Origin: Ruminococcus sp. YE71
Lineage (GTDB): Bacteria; Bacillota; Clostridia; Oscillospirales; Ruminococcaceae
NCBI RefSeq assembly: GCF_900119155.1
Contig: NZ_FPIR01000004.1
Coordinates: forward strand, 152,222-216,221
Length of the DNA: 64,000 nt
Direction: 5' to 3'
The notes below the pieces were generated by a model that was not told where the DNA came from, did not search any database, and saw only the letters and a list, made by a program, of their open reading frames with translations. The position numbers were made by a program, and so were the translations under genes. This document shows positions 1 through 7,741 of the stretch, one piece after another. Within the stretch, counting starts at the first letter, position 1, and the number at the start of each line of letters is the position of its first letter.

Positions 1-1
1 G

Positions 2-880
2 ATAGAAAAAATAGACAAAGCTGCCGTCATCGCTCAGTTCACCTACGGCGAGGTCAGTCAGGGCTCGGCGGACGATATGCTGTTCGCACACGAATACGCG
101 GCTCCGAAACGCTGCTTGCAGCCCGTATACAACGCGGTATTCTCCCCCGACGGTTTGCAGGTCGCGTCACTTGAGGACACGAAACTGCTCTGCGCCGCAG
201 AGGTAGTCTATCCGCTCTCGCAGATGCTGACGGGCTTCTATCAGGAAACGGGGATGCGCACCGTTATGGTCAGCTCCGCCTACGAAGAACCGCCGCAGAA
301 CAGCTTCGCATATAACGACTACGGCGAATACAGCTACAGCGAAGCGACCCCCACCGCCGAATCCTCGGGACTCATCATCGGGTTCTCGCTATACGAGGAA
401 TACAAGGGCTCGCGGGAATTCACGGGCAAGGGCGTGTACGACTGGTTCACCGAGAACTGCTACAAATATGGCTTCATGCTGTACTCCCCCGAGGGCAAGG
501 AGAGCATCACGGGACGCGACGCCGACCTCACGCGGTTCCGCTACGTCGGCAAGGAAGCCGCATACATCCTGCACGAAAACGGCGCCTGCTTTGAAGAGCT
601 CGAAAGCTGCATCTCACAGCTCAGCTTCGACACCGCCGAGATAATCGAGATCAACGGCAGGGCTGTGATGGTCTACGCCATCGCCGCCGACGAGAACGGC
701 TCGGCACAGATACGTCTGCCTGCCGACCCTGAGGGCAATCCCGCGCCTTTCACCGCGTACACCTGCGGCGGACATTACCTCATCTGCGCGGAGCTGCAAT
801 ACACGCCCCTCATCGAGAGTGCCGCCACCGACACCGCTTCGGACACGAGTACAACAGCCGACGTCAACACTGAGGACTGA
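2..880 (+). CDS. VanY-like D-Ala-D-Ala carboxypeptidase fold, catalytically degenerate, 5' partial
   Basis: The reading frame is open from the window edge, so the N terminus, including any signal or anchor, is missing. The layout follows VanY/DacB-type peptidases: a segment ending in SSAYEEPP stands where the family has SGYRS, a block beginning WFTENCYKYGF and running through SPEGKE matches the conserved core, and RYVGKEAAYI follows. The metal-binding residues are not there. The family motif ExxTGLAxD (preceded by His) reads ESSGLIIGF near 355-390, and EPWHxRYVG reads DADLTRFRYVG near 520-550, so the zinc-binding His and Asp are lost. The C-terminal tail is rich in Thr, Ser and Asp. It lies 3 bp before an esterase gene and is probably co-transcribed with it. 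Compare the intact VanY gene at 47744-48727. I infer a surface protein that may bind but not cut peptidoglycan stems. Confidence 0.7.
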   Translation: MEKIDKAAVIAQFTYGEVSQGSADDMLFAHEYAAPKRCLQPVYNAVFSPDGLQVASLEDTKLLCAAEVVYPLSQMLTGFYQETGMRTVMVSSAYEEPPQNSFAYNDYGEYSYSEATPTAESSGLIIGFSLYEEYKGSREFTGKGVYDWFTENCYKYGFMLYSPEGKESITGRDADLTRFRYVGKEAAYILHENGACFEELESCISQLSFDTAEIIEINGRAVMVYAIAADENGSAQIRLPADPEGNPAPFTAYTCGGHYLICAELQYTPLIESAATDTASDTSTTADVNTED

Positions 881-883
881 GAC

Positions 884-1867
884 ATGGAAAGATACACAGT
901 CAGCGCGGTCAGGATAAACGCCGCCGCGAAAAAGGCCAAAGAACGGCTCGCAGGGGTCGTGCGCGAACCTGCGGACATACCCATCGAGCTGAAACGCAAA
1001 CTGAAGATACGTCATATCAGGAGAAAGAGTGATACTATGGAAAGATTTGAGATAAAGGTCGATTACGCAAAGGCAGGTCTCCCCGACCCCTGCACACAGC
1101 CGCTTCTCGACTGCTACGTGCCTACCATTTTTGAGGAGACAGGCAGACGCAGCAGAGGCGCGGTCGTTATCTGCCCCGGCGGCGGCTACGACTGGTGCAG
1201 CGAGCGCGAAGCCGAGCCTGTGGCGTTCCGCTTCATGGGGGCAGGGTACGCGTGCTTCGTGCTGAGGTATTCCTGCGTGGACAAGAAGTTCCCCACCGCC
1301 CTGCTGGAATGTGCGGCGGCTTTGAAGTACGTCCGCGAGAACGCCGAGCGTTTCGACATCGACCCCGACAGGGTCTTTGTGATGGGCTTCTCCGCAGGCG
1401 GTCATCTGGCGGCTTCGATGGCGAATCTGTGGAACAGCTCCGTGCTCAGCGAGACCCTCGGCTGTGACAGCGAACTGCTGAAAGTCAATGGCTCGATACT
1501 CTGCTATCCCGTCATCCTCTCCGACCCCGAACTGACCCACGAAGGCACTATCTCGAACCTCCTGACCCACAAGGACGACCCCGAGCTCAGAGATCTCGTC
1601 TCAATGGACAAGCGCGTGGGCGAACAGACACCCCCGACTTTCATCTGGCACTGTGCCGACGACGGCTGCGTCCCCGTTGAAAACACGCTCTTCTACACCG
1701 CGGCGCTCTCCAAAAACAAGGTGCCCTTCGAGAGCCACATCTACCCCTACGGCGGCCACGGCCTCTCCCTCTGCGACGGCACGACCGCAACAGGCGACTG
1801 GCACATAGTTCCCGCCGCCGCCACCTGGGTAGACCACTGCCTCCGCTGGCTCAGCGAACAGTGCTGA
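884..1867 (+). CDS. Alpha/beta hydrolase (Aes/BD-FAE-type esterase)
   Basis: A carboxylesterase-type alpha/beta hydrolase, probably cytoplasmic. Visible motifs are an oxyanion motif CPGGGYDW, the nucleophile elbow GFSAGGH (Ser about residue 170 from this start), the acid in HCADDGCVP and the catalytic His in YGGHGLS, so the triad is complete. The family acts on acetyl or feruloyl esters of sugars and on small acyl esters; the substrate here is unknown. Start choice is uncertain. ATG 884 sits 3 bp after the previous stop with a weak GAGGA. An internal ATG at 1037 has AGGAGA upstream and gives 276 residues that begin exactly where family members usually begin. The extra 51 residues are basic and match nothing I know. 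No signal peptide is seen with either start. Confidence 0.85.
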   Translation: MERYTVSAVRINAAAKKAKERLAGVVREPADIPIELKRKLKIRHIRRKSDTMERFEIKVDYAKAGLPDPCTQPLLDCYVPTIFEETGRRSRGAVVICPGGGYDWCSEREAEPVAFRFMGAGYACFVLRYSCVDKKFPTALLECAAALKYVRENAERFDIDPDRVFVMGFSAGGHLAASMANLWNSSVLSETLGCDSELLKVNGSILCYPVILSDPELTHEGTISNLLTHKDDPELRDLVSMDKRVGEQTPPTFIWHCADDGCVPVENTLFYTAALSKNKVPFESHIYPYGGHGLSLCDGTTATGDWHIVPAAATWVDHCLRWLSEQC

Positions 1868-1873
1868 ATTATT

Positions 1874-1932
1874 GGGGGAAACCCTTTTGAAAAAGGGTTA
1901 TCCCCCAAACCCCTTTCCTAAAACTTTTAATA
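1874..1932 (+). repeat. Repeat family B, copy 1 (hairpin)
   Basis: GGGGGAAACCCTTTT pairs with AAAAGGGTTATCCCCC, followed by the family tail AAACCCCTTTCCTAAAACTTTTAATA. It stands just after the esterase stop and could end that transcript, although no T-run follows the stem directly. Confidence 0.6.
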
Positions 1933-2076
1933 CTTTTTGGCTTGGTGGCGCTTCTTCTTTACTTTGTGTTGGACGGGAAGAACGGCGCTCTTCTCTTCGA
2001 TTGTACGTCCCTTGCCAAAAAGACGTTCTATGGTGATTAACGCATCATTTGCGGAAGTCATCAGACGGTCTCTCAT
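1927..2076 (-). CDS. Small basic ORF or gene remnant between inverted B repeats
   Basis: A 49-codon ORF from ATG 2076 to TAA, with a strongly basic C-terminal half (VKKKRHQAKK) and a helix-like N-terminal half (LITIERLFGKGRTIEEK). There is no Shine-Dalgarno sequence, and the frame stays open for seven codons upstream of the ATG without another start before reaching a TAG. It is the only content of the roughly 190 bp between repeat copies B1 (+) and B2 (-). I do not recognise it. It may be the tail of a decayed gene carried between the repeats, or chance. Confidence 0.25.
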   Translation of the reverse strand: MRDRLMTSANDALITIERLFGKGRTIEEKSAVLPVQHKVKKKRHQAKKY

Positions 2077-2123
2077 GAAATGTCGAGAGTCTATATTCTA
2101 AACCACAACAAACGAACGACAAT

Positions 2124-2183
2124 ATTAAAAGTCTTTGGAAGGGGGTCTGGGGGAGAACCTTTCTTCAGAAAGGTTTCCCCCAG
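2124..2183 (-). repeat. Repeat family B, copy 2 (inverted relative to copy 1)
   Basis: Read on the minus strand: GGGGGAAACCTTTCT, a short loop, AGAAAGGTTCTCCCCC, then AGACCCCCTTCCAAAGACTTTTAATA. The tail matches copy 1, while the stem bases differ on both arms and remain paired. Confidence 0.6.
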
Positions 2184-2195
2184 TTAAACCCACGC

Positions 2196-2236
2196 AAAAG
2201 AGCTTCTGTACAGGTTCGTACAGAAGCTCTTTTTAT
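2196..2236 (-). terminator. Intrinsic terminator of ribU
   Basis: A 16-bp perfect stem, AAAAGAGCTTCTGTAC / GTACAGAAGCTCTTTT, with a 6-nt loop AGGTTC/GAACCT. A-runs and T-runs flank it on both sides, so it can act in both directions. It lies just after the ribU stop (minus strand). Confidence 0.85.
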
Positions 2237-2254
2237 CGGGCAGGATGGGTTTTG

Positions 2255-2896
2255 TTAGTGGGCGGCTGCTTCTTTTTTCTTGAGCGACCTTGTGCCCTTT
2301 ATTACGGGGGACAGGGGCTTGTAGACCACTGCGGTTATCATTGCGCAGATAACGCCCTTGACAAAAGTGAAAGGCACGTTGAAGATCAGCAGTGCGGAGA
2401 GGGTGTTCTTCACGCTGGGCAGGATAGCCTGATACATACCGAGCACGCCAGCTTCACCGCCGTACTTAGCGAACAGCTTGAAGTAGAACGGGTAAACGAT
2501 GAAGTAGTTGAGCGGCAGGCTGACAAGAGTGAACACCAGCGAGCCGACAACGGTCGCGATCATTGCGCCCTTGATAGTTCTGTTGTGCTTGTAGATAAGG
2601 CCTGCGGTGAAGCAGAACACCGACGAAGTCACGAAGTCGAACAGGTTGCCGACGCCCATCGTGGAAGCGTAGCCCCTTACCATCAGGTGGATAAGGTTCT
2701 TGATGAAGCACACGATAACGCCCTCAACGGGACCGAGTGCGAACGCTGTCAGAAGCGAGATAACGTTCGAGAGGTCGAGCTTGATGAAGCTGGGCATCAG
2801 CGGTGCGGGTATCTCAAGCATGAATACGATGAAAGACAGCGCGCTCATCATACCGATGACTGTGATCGTTCTTGTGTTTAATTTTGATTTTGTCAT
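2255..2896 (-). CDS. ribU: Riboflavin ECF transporter S component
   Basis: A 213-residue, highly hydrophobic protein with about six membrane segments, the size and pattern of ECF substrate-binding (S) components. Near the N terminus it has an alanine/leucine helix motif of the type that docks with EcfT (MMSALSFIVF). It should capture riboflavin at the membrane and pass it through the shared EcfAAT module, whose genes are not in this window. The substrate call rests on the FMN riboswitch upstream (about 2997-3160) and a terminator between switch and gene, as is standard for ribU. AGGAGG lies 8 nt before the ATG. The C terminus is basic (GTRSLKKKEAAAH), as expected for a cytoplasmic tail. Confidence 0.9.
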   Translation of the reverse strand: MTKSKLNTRTITVIGMMSALSFIVFMLEIPAPLMPSFIKLDLSNVISLLTAFALGPVEGVIVCFIKNLIHLMVRGYASTMGVGNLFDFVTSSVFCFTAGLIYKHNRTIKGAMIATVVGSLVFTLVSLPLNYFIVYPFYFKLFAKYGGEAGVLGMYQAILPSVKNTLSALLIFNVPFTFVKGVICAMITAVVYKPLSPVIKGTRSLKKKEAAAH

Positions 2897-2942
2897 AATT
2901 CATTCCTCCTAAAAAATCGGGTTTTTTAGGGAGAAACAGCAG

Positions 2943-2972
2943 AAAAAAGTCCCCGTACAAACACACGGGGAC
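2943..2972 (-). terminator. Riboswitch-controlled terminator before ribU
   Basis: GTCCCCGTGTGTTTGTACGG-type hairpin (stem GTCCCCGT / ACGGGGAC) followed by six T on the minus strand. It sits between the FMN aptamer and the ribU start, so it is the likely expression platform: FMN bound gives premature termination. Confidence 0.85.
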
Positions 2973-2996
2973 GATAGCTATCTTAAAAAATAGTCT

Positions 2997-3160
2997 GTCG
3001 TTTCTTCCATCCGGACTATCTGGATCCGACCGAAAAGATCAGACCCAACCGTCGGTATCGGAATTTCACCGATTCGGCTCTGTCACAGCGCCGTGTTCGG
3101 CACTGCTTCGAGTTTGCGGACTTTTACCGCCGGTGTGGAATTTCACCACCCCTTGAAACA
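2997..3160 (-). promoter_or_regulatory. FMN riboswitch (RFN element)
   Basis: On the minus strand the conserved RFN blocks appear in order: AGGGGTGGTGAAATTCC, ACCGGCGGTAAAAGTCCGC, GCCGAATCGGTGAAATTCCG, ACCGACGGT and AGTCCGGATGGAAGA. A closing stem GTTTC / GAAAC joins the ends. This is a complete aptamer controlling ribU by transcription termination. Confidence 0.93.
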
Positions 3161-3224
3161 TATTGTGGATGTGCTCATATCCTGCCCGATATGAGTTCTA
3201 TAACATCACCGCGGCGCGGTGTTG

Positions 3225-3827
3225 TCAGCCTAACTGAAGCTTGATGCCGCAGTTTCCGCAGAAGATGATACCTCTTGCCATATCTGCCGCAGAGATACCG
3301 ATAACAGCTCCGCACTCGGGGCACTGGCACTCGTAGCGTTCCTCAGCAGAGGGTGCAGGTGCAGGTGCAGGCTCAGGCTCGGATGCAGACGGCTCGGGAG
3401 CAGGTGCTTCGGCAGTCTCCTCAGCGGGAGTCTCGGGAGCGAGCTCGGTCTGTTCGAGCTCATCAAGACCCGTAAGATCTTCGAGGCGGTCGCCCTCTAC
3501 CAGTTCATCGGTATTTGCGGGCATATCCTCTGCTGCGAAAGCATTATCTGCGGTAGCGCCGCCCTCAGTAGGGTCGCTGTCGAAAACTTCAACGGGGATA
3601 TCGTCGAGATCTTCAAGATCATCGTCAAGGACATCCGCGTATTCATCGAGGTCGTCGATGAACATACCCAGCTCGTCGATAAGCTGAGCGTTAGTCTCGA
3701 TCTCATCGGCCATTTCTTCGAGCAGATCGCTCATAGCGTGAAGTACCTTACCCTCGGGTGTGGTATCGCTGATATTCAGCCCTGCCATAAGACCCTTGAT
3801 GTAGCCAACCTTCTTTGAAAGCTCCAT
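3225..3827 (-). CDS. CD1247 N-terminal domain protein with C-terminal zinc ribbon
   Basis: A 200-residue acidic protein. The first 80 or so residues (YIKGLMAGLNI, then many Leu/Glu/Asp) match the short helical domain named after C. difficile CD1247. A long acidic and then Pro/Ala/Glu linker follows, including an APAPAPS stretch. The protein ends in a CxxC...CxxC zinc ribbon (CPECG and CGNCG). The function is not known. The start at 3827 was chosen because GGAG precedes it and because the homologous domain begins there; the longer frame upstream reads through noncoding sequence. It is the last gene of the efp transcript, 97 bp after efp, a neighbour pairing repeated in many Clostridia. Confidence 0.8.
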   Translation of the reverse strand: MELSKKVGYIKGLMAGLNISDTTPEGKVLHAMSDLLEEMADEIETNAQLIDELGMFIDDLDEYADVLDDDLEDLDDIPVEVFDSDPTEGGATADNAFAAEDMPANTDELVEGDRLEDLTGLDELEQTELAPETPAEETAEAPAPEPSASEPEPAPAPAPSAEERYECQCPECGAVIGISAADMARGIIFCGNCGIKLQLG

Positions 3828-3924
3828 AATGCTTCGCTCCTTTTTTTTAAAGATGAGATGACCCTGTTGAAACAACATCGCCGCAGGCGGCACGGTCTCT
3901 CTTATCTCTTTGTTATTATCTGAT

Positions 3925-4482
3925 TTAAGCGCGCTCCATGTACTCGCAGGTTCTGGTGTCGATCCTGATGCGGTCGCCTGTGTTGATGAACAGCGGAACC
4001 TTGATCTCAGCGCCGGTCTCAACGGTTGCGGGCTTGGTAGCGTTGGTAGCGGTATCGCCCTTGATGCCGGGTTCGGTGTCGGTAACTTCGAGCTCTACGA
4101 ATGTAGGAGGCTCAACGCCGAATACCTTGCCCTTGTAGGACAGTACCTTACATACCATGTTCTCCTTAACGAACTTGAAGTTATCGGAAAGCTCTGCGGA
4201 GTTGATCGGTACCATATCATAGGTCTCGGGATCCATGAAGTAGTAGAGATCGCCGTCGGAGTAGCTGTATTCCATATCCTTTCTCTCAACGAAAGCGGTC
4301 GGGAACTTAGCGGTCGGGTTGTATGTCTTTTCAACTACGGAACCTGTGATAACGTTTCTTACCTTAGTTCTTACGAAAGCAGCGCCCTTACCGGGTTTTA
4401 CGTGCTGGAACTCAACGATCTGCATTACGTTGCCGTCCTCTTCAAAAGTCATACCATTTCTGAAATCGCCTGCTGTAATCAT
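3925..4482 (-). CDS. efp: Translation elongation factor P
   Basis: A 185-residue protein of normal EF-P length. It enters the ribosomal E site and helps peptide bonds form at polyproline stretches. Domain I carries the loop KPGKGAAF, whose Lys at about residue 32 is the tip residue modified in many bacteria. Domains II and III follow ([10 protein letters not shown]; the C-terminal [26 protein letters not shown] region is the family signature). GGAGG lies 10 nt before the ATG. It has its own promoter at 4551-4579 and runs into the CD1247-type gene. The upstream genes are an M24 peptidase and aroQ, the usual Firmicutes order. Confidence 0.97.
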   Translation of the reverse strand: MITAGDFRNGMTFEEDGNVMQIVEFQHVKPGKGAAFVRTKVRNVITGSVVEKTYNPTAKFPTAFVERKDMEYSYSDGDLYYFMDPETYDMVPINSAELSDNFKFVKENMVCKVLSYKGKVFGVEPPTFVELEVTDTEPGIKGDTATNATKPATVETGAEIKVPLFINTGDRIRIDTRTCEYMERA

Positions 4483-4550
4483 ATTTTATATACCTCCGTT
4501 TTTTGTGTGAACGAATGTCCGCACCTTGCGGCAGAACACTCCTTAGAACT

Positions 4551-4579
4551 ATTATATCAAATCTTGGCGTACATTTCAA
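4551..4579 (-). promoter_or_regulatory. Sigma-A promoter of efp
   Basis: On the minus strand TTGAAA, 17 bp, TATAAT with an extended TGA just before the -10 box. It lies about 70 bp upstream of the efp ATG. Confidence 0.75.
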
Positions 4580-4682
4580 GGGCTTTTAAGGATTTTTTAC
4601 CGTATTAATACTTTTTTTACAAAACACTGTCTGCCGAAGGCGGCTGTCTGCGGTAATATTGTCGGTATTATCGGTGGTCTGC

Positions 4683-5759
4683 TCAGAGTACGATAAGGCT
4701 CTTGTCAGCCTCGGTCATATTCACGCAGCCGTCCTTTTTCACTATCACGAAGTCCTCGATGCGCACACCGAATTTGCCTGCAAGATAGATGCCCGGCTCG
4801 ACGGTCACCACCGAATTCTCGGGCAGGACTTCATCGCTCGAAGATGCCGCATAGGGGTTCTCGTGTATCTCAACGCCGACTCCGTGGCCGAGCGAATGGC
4901 CGAACTCCTCGCCGTAGCCCTGCGACTTAATGTAGTCTCTTGCCACCGCGTCGAGCTCACAGCCCTTCATGCCTGCCTTCACCGCCGCGATGCCCTTGAG
5001 CTGTGCTTCGAGCACGATGTTGTAGACGCGGCGCATCTCGTCGGTCGGTTCGCCGACGCACATAGTTCTCGTCATATCGCTGTGATAGCCGTCAACTACC
5101 GCGCCGAAATCCAGCAGCACGAACTCGCCCTTCTGCACTTTCTTGTCGGAAGGCACGCCGTGAGGCATGGAAGTGTTCACGCCGCTCAGCGCAATGGTAT
5201 CGAAGGACAGCGCTTCGGCGCCGTGGCTCAGCATATAGTAATCCAGCTCCAGCTGTATCTCGCGTTCGGTCACGCCCTCGCGGATGAACTCGTACATATG
5301 CTTCAGACCCTCTTCGGCGATACGCTGTGCGGCTATCATCTTTTCGAGCTCGTCGGGAGTCTTGACAAGGCGGATAGAGGTCACGATGTCGGTGAGCTTA
5401 TCGCTCATTTCGAGAGTGACGTCCAGTTCCTCAGCGAGCTTATCGGCTTCTGCGAGGGTCATGCGGTCAGCCTCGACCGCGAGCTGTGTCACGCCGTACT
5501 TATCGCAGAGTTCCTGTATCTGTCCGTAGATGCCTTTCGAGGGCTTTTGCAGGATGACCTCGCAGTTTTTCACGGTATTGCGTGCCTTTTCGATATAGCG
5601 GAAATCAATGATGAGGTATGCTGCTTCGGGGAAGACCAGCAGTGTGCCCGCGCTGGACTTCATGCCTGTGAAGTAGCGTCTGTTCACGTCCGAGCAGATG
5701 ATAGCACCGCCGAGGTTTTCCTCCGCGAGTTTATTTTTCAGTCTGTCTATTGCAGTCAT
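4683..5759 (-). CDS. Xaa-Pro aminopeptidase (M24 family)
   Basis: A 358-residue cytoplasmic metallopeptidase that removes an N-terminal residue before proline. The N-terminal creatinase-type domain spans about 1-125. The pita-bread catalytic domain follows with all five metal ligands visible: Asp in LLDFGAVVDGYHSDMTRT (two Asp), His in GHSLGHGVG, Glu in VEPGIY and Glu in RIEDFV. MPHG provides the substrate-side His. GGAGG stands before the ATG, and the gene starts 4 bp after aroQ. It corresponds to B. subtilis YqhT/PapA in the same neighbourhood. EF-P, which acts on proline stretches, is encoded next. Confidence 0.93.
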   Translation of the reverse strand: MTAIDRLKNKLAEENLGGAIICSDVNRRYFTGMKSSAGTLLVFPEAAYLIIDFRYIEKARNTVKNCEVILQKPSKGIYGQIQELCDKYGVTQLAVEADRMTLAEADKLAEELDVTLEMSDKLTDIVTSIRLVKTPDELEKMIAAQRIAEEGLKHMYEFIREGVTEREIQLELDYYMLSHGAEALSFDTIALSGVNTSMPHGVPSDKKVQKGEFVLLDFGAVVDGYHSDMTRTMCVGEPTDEMRRVYNIVLEAQLKGIAAVKAGMKGCELDAVARDYIKSQGYGEEFGHSLGHGVGVEIHENPYAASSSDEVLPENSVVTVEPGIYLAGKFGVRIEDFVIVKKDGCVNMTEADKSLIVL

Positions 5760-5763
5760 TTTC

Positions 5764-6204
5764 TTATGCCTCCAGAATATTTTTAAGTGCTTCGACGCCC
5801 AGCAGGTAACTGTATTTTCCGAAGCCTGCTATCTGTCCTGCGCACACGGGTGCGATAACAGAAGTATGTCTGAACTCATCCCTTGCGTGAATATTCGACA
5901 TATGCACCTCGACCACGGGTATCTTTATCGCGGCGATAGCGTCGCGGATAGCGTAGCTGTAGTGGGTATAAGCGCCGGCGTTGATGACCACGCCCACGCA
6001 GTCGAGTCTTGCTGCGTGGAGCTTGTCGATAAGTGCGCCCTCGCTGTTGGACTGGAATATCTCGCACTCGAAGTCGAGCTCTTTCGCCTTTGCCTTTATT
6101 TCCTCGTTGACGGAAGCGAAGCTGTCGCTGCCGTAGTATCCCGGTTCACGTTCGCCCAGAAGGTTCAGGTTCGGACCGTGAACTACTAATATTTTCCTGC
6201 TCAT
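5764..6204 (-). CDS. aroQ: 3-dehydroquinate dehydratase, type II
   Basis: Third step of the shikimate pathway: dehydroquinate to dehydroshikimate. Its 146 residues are the normal length of the small dodecameric type II enzyme. Family signatures are visible: [16 protein letters not shown] with the catalytic Tyr and Arg of the lid, [16 protein letters not shown] (substrate-binding Asn and Ala-Tyr-Thr-His), [16 protein letters not shown] (active-site His) and IAGFGKYSY at the C terminus. AAGGAG precedes the ATG. It is the first gene of the aroQ-peptidase pair. The 425 bp upstream hold only repeats. Confidence 0.96.
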   Translation of the reverse strand: MSRKILVVHGPNLNLLGEREPGYYGSDSFASVNEEIKAKAKELDFECEIFQSNSEGALIDKLHAARLDCVGVVINAGAYTHYSYAIRDAIAAIKIPVVEVHMSNIHARDEFRHTSVIAPVCAGQIAGFGKYSYLLGVEALKNILEA

Positions 6205-6307
6205 GTGGATATGCTCCTTGTAATATGTTTGGCGATGTGGTGTTTCTTGTGTGTACTGACTTTTTTTGGGGGTGGTTCAGGTTCGGTCGCAGCTTTGCTG
6301 CGATGAG

Positions 6308-6437
6308 GGGTTTCGCTCGAAGCGCTTCGCTGTCTCGCGAAAATAAAATCGGCATTTTTGGTGATTCTTCGCTTTATGGAGATGTTCTCTCATGAGGTGT
6401 ACTACTCCTGATTTGATTTTGGGATGCCGATTTTATT
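6308..6437 (+). repeat. Repeat family A (MITE-like), copy 1
   Basis: Left flank CGCTCGAAGCGCTTCGCTGTC, then AAATAAAATCGGCA at 6341-6354 and its inverted copy TGCCGATTTTATT at 6425-6437. The interior is about 70 bp and AT-rich with no coding capacity. Confidence 0.65.
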
Positions 6438-6526
6438 GGGTGGTCGGGGAGGGATGGCTTTTTTGGGGTTGGATTGGTTTTTTCTGTCGCGCCTTCGGCG
6501 TGAACGAGGGCTCTGCCCTCGCGCTC

Positions 6527-6612
6527 CCGCAAGGGGGCAGCCCCTTTAAAAAGGGTCATCCCCCTTGACCCCCATGCCCTAAACCTGATTCCCTGGCGAT
6601 CACGGGACGGTG
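6527..6612 (+). repeat. Repeat family B, copy 3
   Basis: AAGGGGGCAGCCCCTTT / AAAAAGGGTCATCCCCCTT stem, then the family tail ending CTGGCGATCACGGGACGGTGG. The same tail ends copies at 15421 and 55440. Confidence 0.6.
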
Positions 6613-6629
6613 GTGATCTTTTTTCTTTT

Positions 6630-7496
6630 TTATTTCTGTTTTCCTAATTCTTTCAGGTAGCTGTTTTTCATTGCGAGGGCGTCGATGTCTTGTGTTCCTG
6701 CGCTTTCGCAGACGAATACGGGCGACAGGTTTTTCCTCGCTACGAGCTCCATCAGCGGCTCGAAATCGGGGCCGTAACCCTCATTCTCCGCAAACGTCAG
6801 ATGCTTCTTCTCGCCGCCGGGCACGGTATACATTATCTTCGAGAAATGGCTGTGAAAACGCGCGAGTCTGTCATGTCCGAGCGCATTCTCCATCTCGTCC
6901 AGCATCTTCCCGAACACCTCCGCGCCGTTCAGCTCCCCGAACGTCCTCGCATACAGATGTCCCCAGTCCACCGTCGGCAGAAAGCTTTCGTCCGGCTTAC
7001 ACAGCTCCAGAACTTCCCGCAGGTCGCCCAGCTGATTGACCTTGCCCATCGTCTCGGGACAGAACACGATGTCCTCAAAGCCCAGCTCCGCCGCCTGCCT
7101 TCTCGCCCTCATGAGCGTATCCTTAGCAAGCTCCAGAGCTTCCTCACGGCTCATTTTCGCACAGCTGCCGCTGTGGATGACGATGCGTTCCGCACCCAGT
7201 CTTTTCGCCGCGTCGCAGGTCTGTAAAATGTAGTTTATCGAATTGTCGCGCTTCTCGGGCTCCACCGACGACAGCGAAATAAAATACGGCGCGTGTACCG
7301 ACAGGGTGATCCCCTCGCGCTCGGCGTTGGCGCGTATCTCAGCCGCCGTCTTGTCGCTGACGCGCACTCCCCTGCCGCACTGATACTCGTAGTGGTCGAG
7401 TCCCATTTCGTGCAGATACTTCGGCGCCGCCGCAGTCGTTCTGTACTTTTCCGAGAAAGCGTCGCTGTTTCCCGCCACTCCGAAACGTGCGCCCAT
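6630..7496 (-). CDS. Endonuclease IV-like TIM-barrel protein
   Basis: A 288-residue TIM barrel of the AP endonuclease 2 / Nfo superfamily, which cuts DNA 5' to abasic sites using three zinc ions. Most ligand motifs are present in order: SVHAPYFISL, VIHSG, CPETMG, TVDWGHLYAR, FHSHFS and CESAG. The usual Asp-Arg-His of the third zinc site reads KKH, so that site may differ. Length fits Nfo. The ATG at 7496 overlaps the stop of the small upstream gene by one base (TGATG), pointing to translational coupling with the YqeG phosphatase operon. Whether it is a true Nfo or a sugar-isomerase-like relative is not settled. Confidence 0.78.
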   Translation of the reverse strand: MGARFGVAGNSDAFSEKYRTTAAAPKYLHEMGLDHYEYQCGRGVRVSDKTAAEIRANAEREGITLSVHAPYFISLSSVEPEKRDNSINYILQTCDAAKRLGAERIVIHSGSCAKMSREEALELAKDTLMRARRQAAELGFEDIVFCPETMGKVNQLGDLREVLELCKPDESFLPTVDWGHLYARTFGELNGAEVFGKMLDEMENALGHDRLARFHSHFSKIMYTVPGGEKKHLTFAENEGYGPDFEPLMELVARKNLSPVFVCESAGTQDIDALAMKNSYLKELGKQK

Positions 7497-7735
7497 CAGC
7501 AGCCCTCCTCCGTCTTGTTCTTTCCGAACAGGCGTTTGCGCGGTCTGTTGTTATCGTTGGGGTCTTTGTCGATGGTGATGCTGACGATATGTCTGCCGTT
7601 GAGGAACATCACTTCCCCCGCCGACTCCACCTCGACCCACTCGTCATGAACCGCCCTGACCACGCCGCAGAACGTTGCGTCTTCGGTCATAAGATCGCAT
7701 TCCCTGCCGATTATCTTCGATGAAAAAAGCAGCAT
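7496..7735 (-). CDS. Small hypothetical protein, possible Sm/KOW-like barrel
   Basis: A 79-residue protein I do not recognise. Its middle (CGVVRAVHDEWVEVESAGEV, then FLNGRHIVSITI) has the alternating beta pattern of small RNA- or protein-binding barrels. The C-terminal tail is basic and polar (NNRPRKRLFGKNK). AGAGGTG lies 8 nt before the ATG, inside the last codons of the upstream YqeG gene. Its stop overlaps the start of the nuclease gene, so it is embedded in a tight three-gene operon. The barrel idea is only a pattern judgement. Confidence 0.65.
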   Translation of the reverse strand: MLLFSSKIIGRECDLMTEDATFCGVVRAVHDEWVEVESAGEVMFLNGRHIVSITIDKDPNDNNRPRKRLFGKNKTEEGC

Positions 7736-7741
7736 AGCAGC

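Larger units (their letters stand above)
6205..6629. other. Intergenic mosaic of repeats between nfo-like gene and aroQ
   Basis: About 425 bp without a convincing gene. It holds repeat A copy 1 with its left flank (6308-6437) and repeat B copy 3 (6527-6612), with short GC hairpins between them (CGCCTTCGGCG; CGAGGGCTCTGCCCTCG). No promoter with both boxes was seen, so aroQ may rely on read-through or on something in the repeats. Confidence 0.6.
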
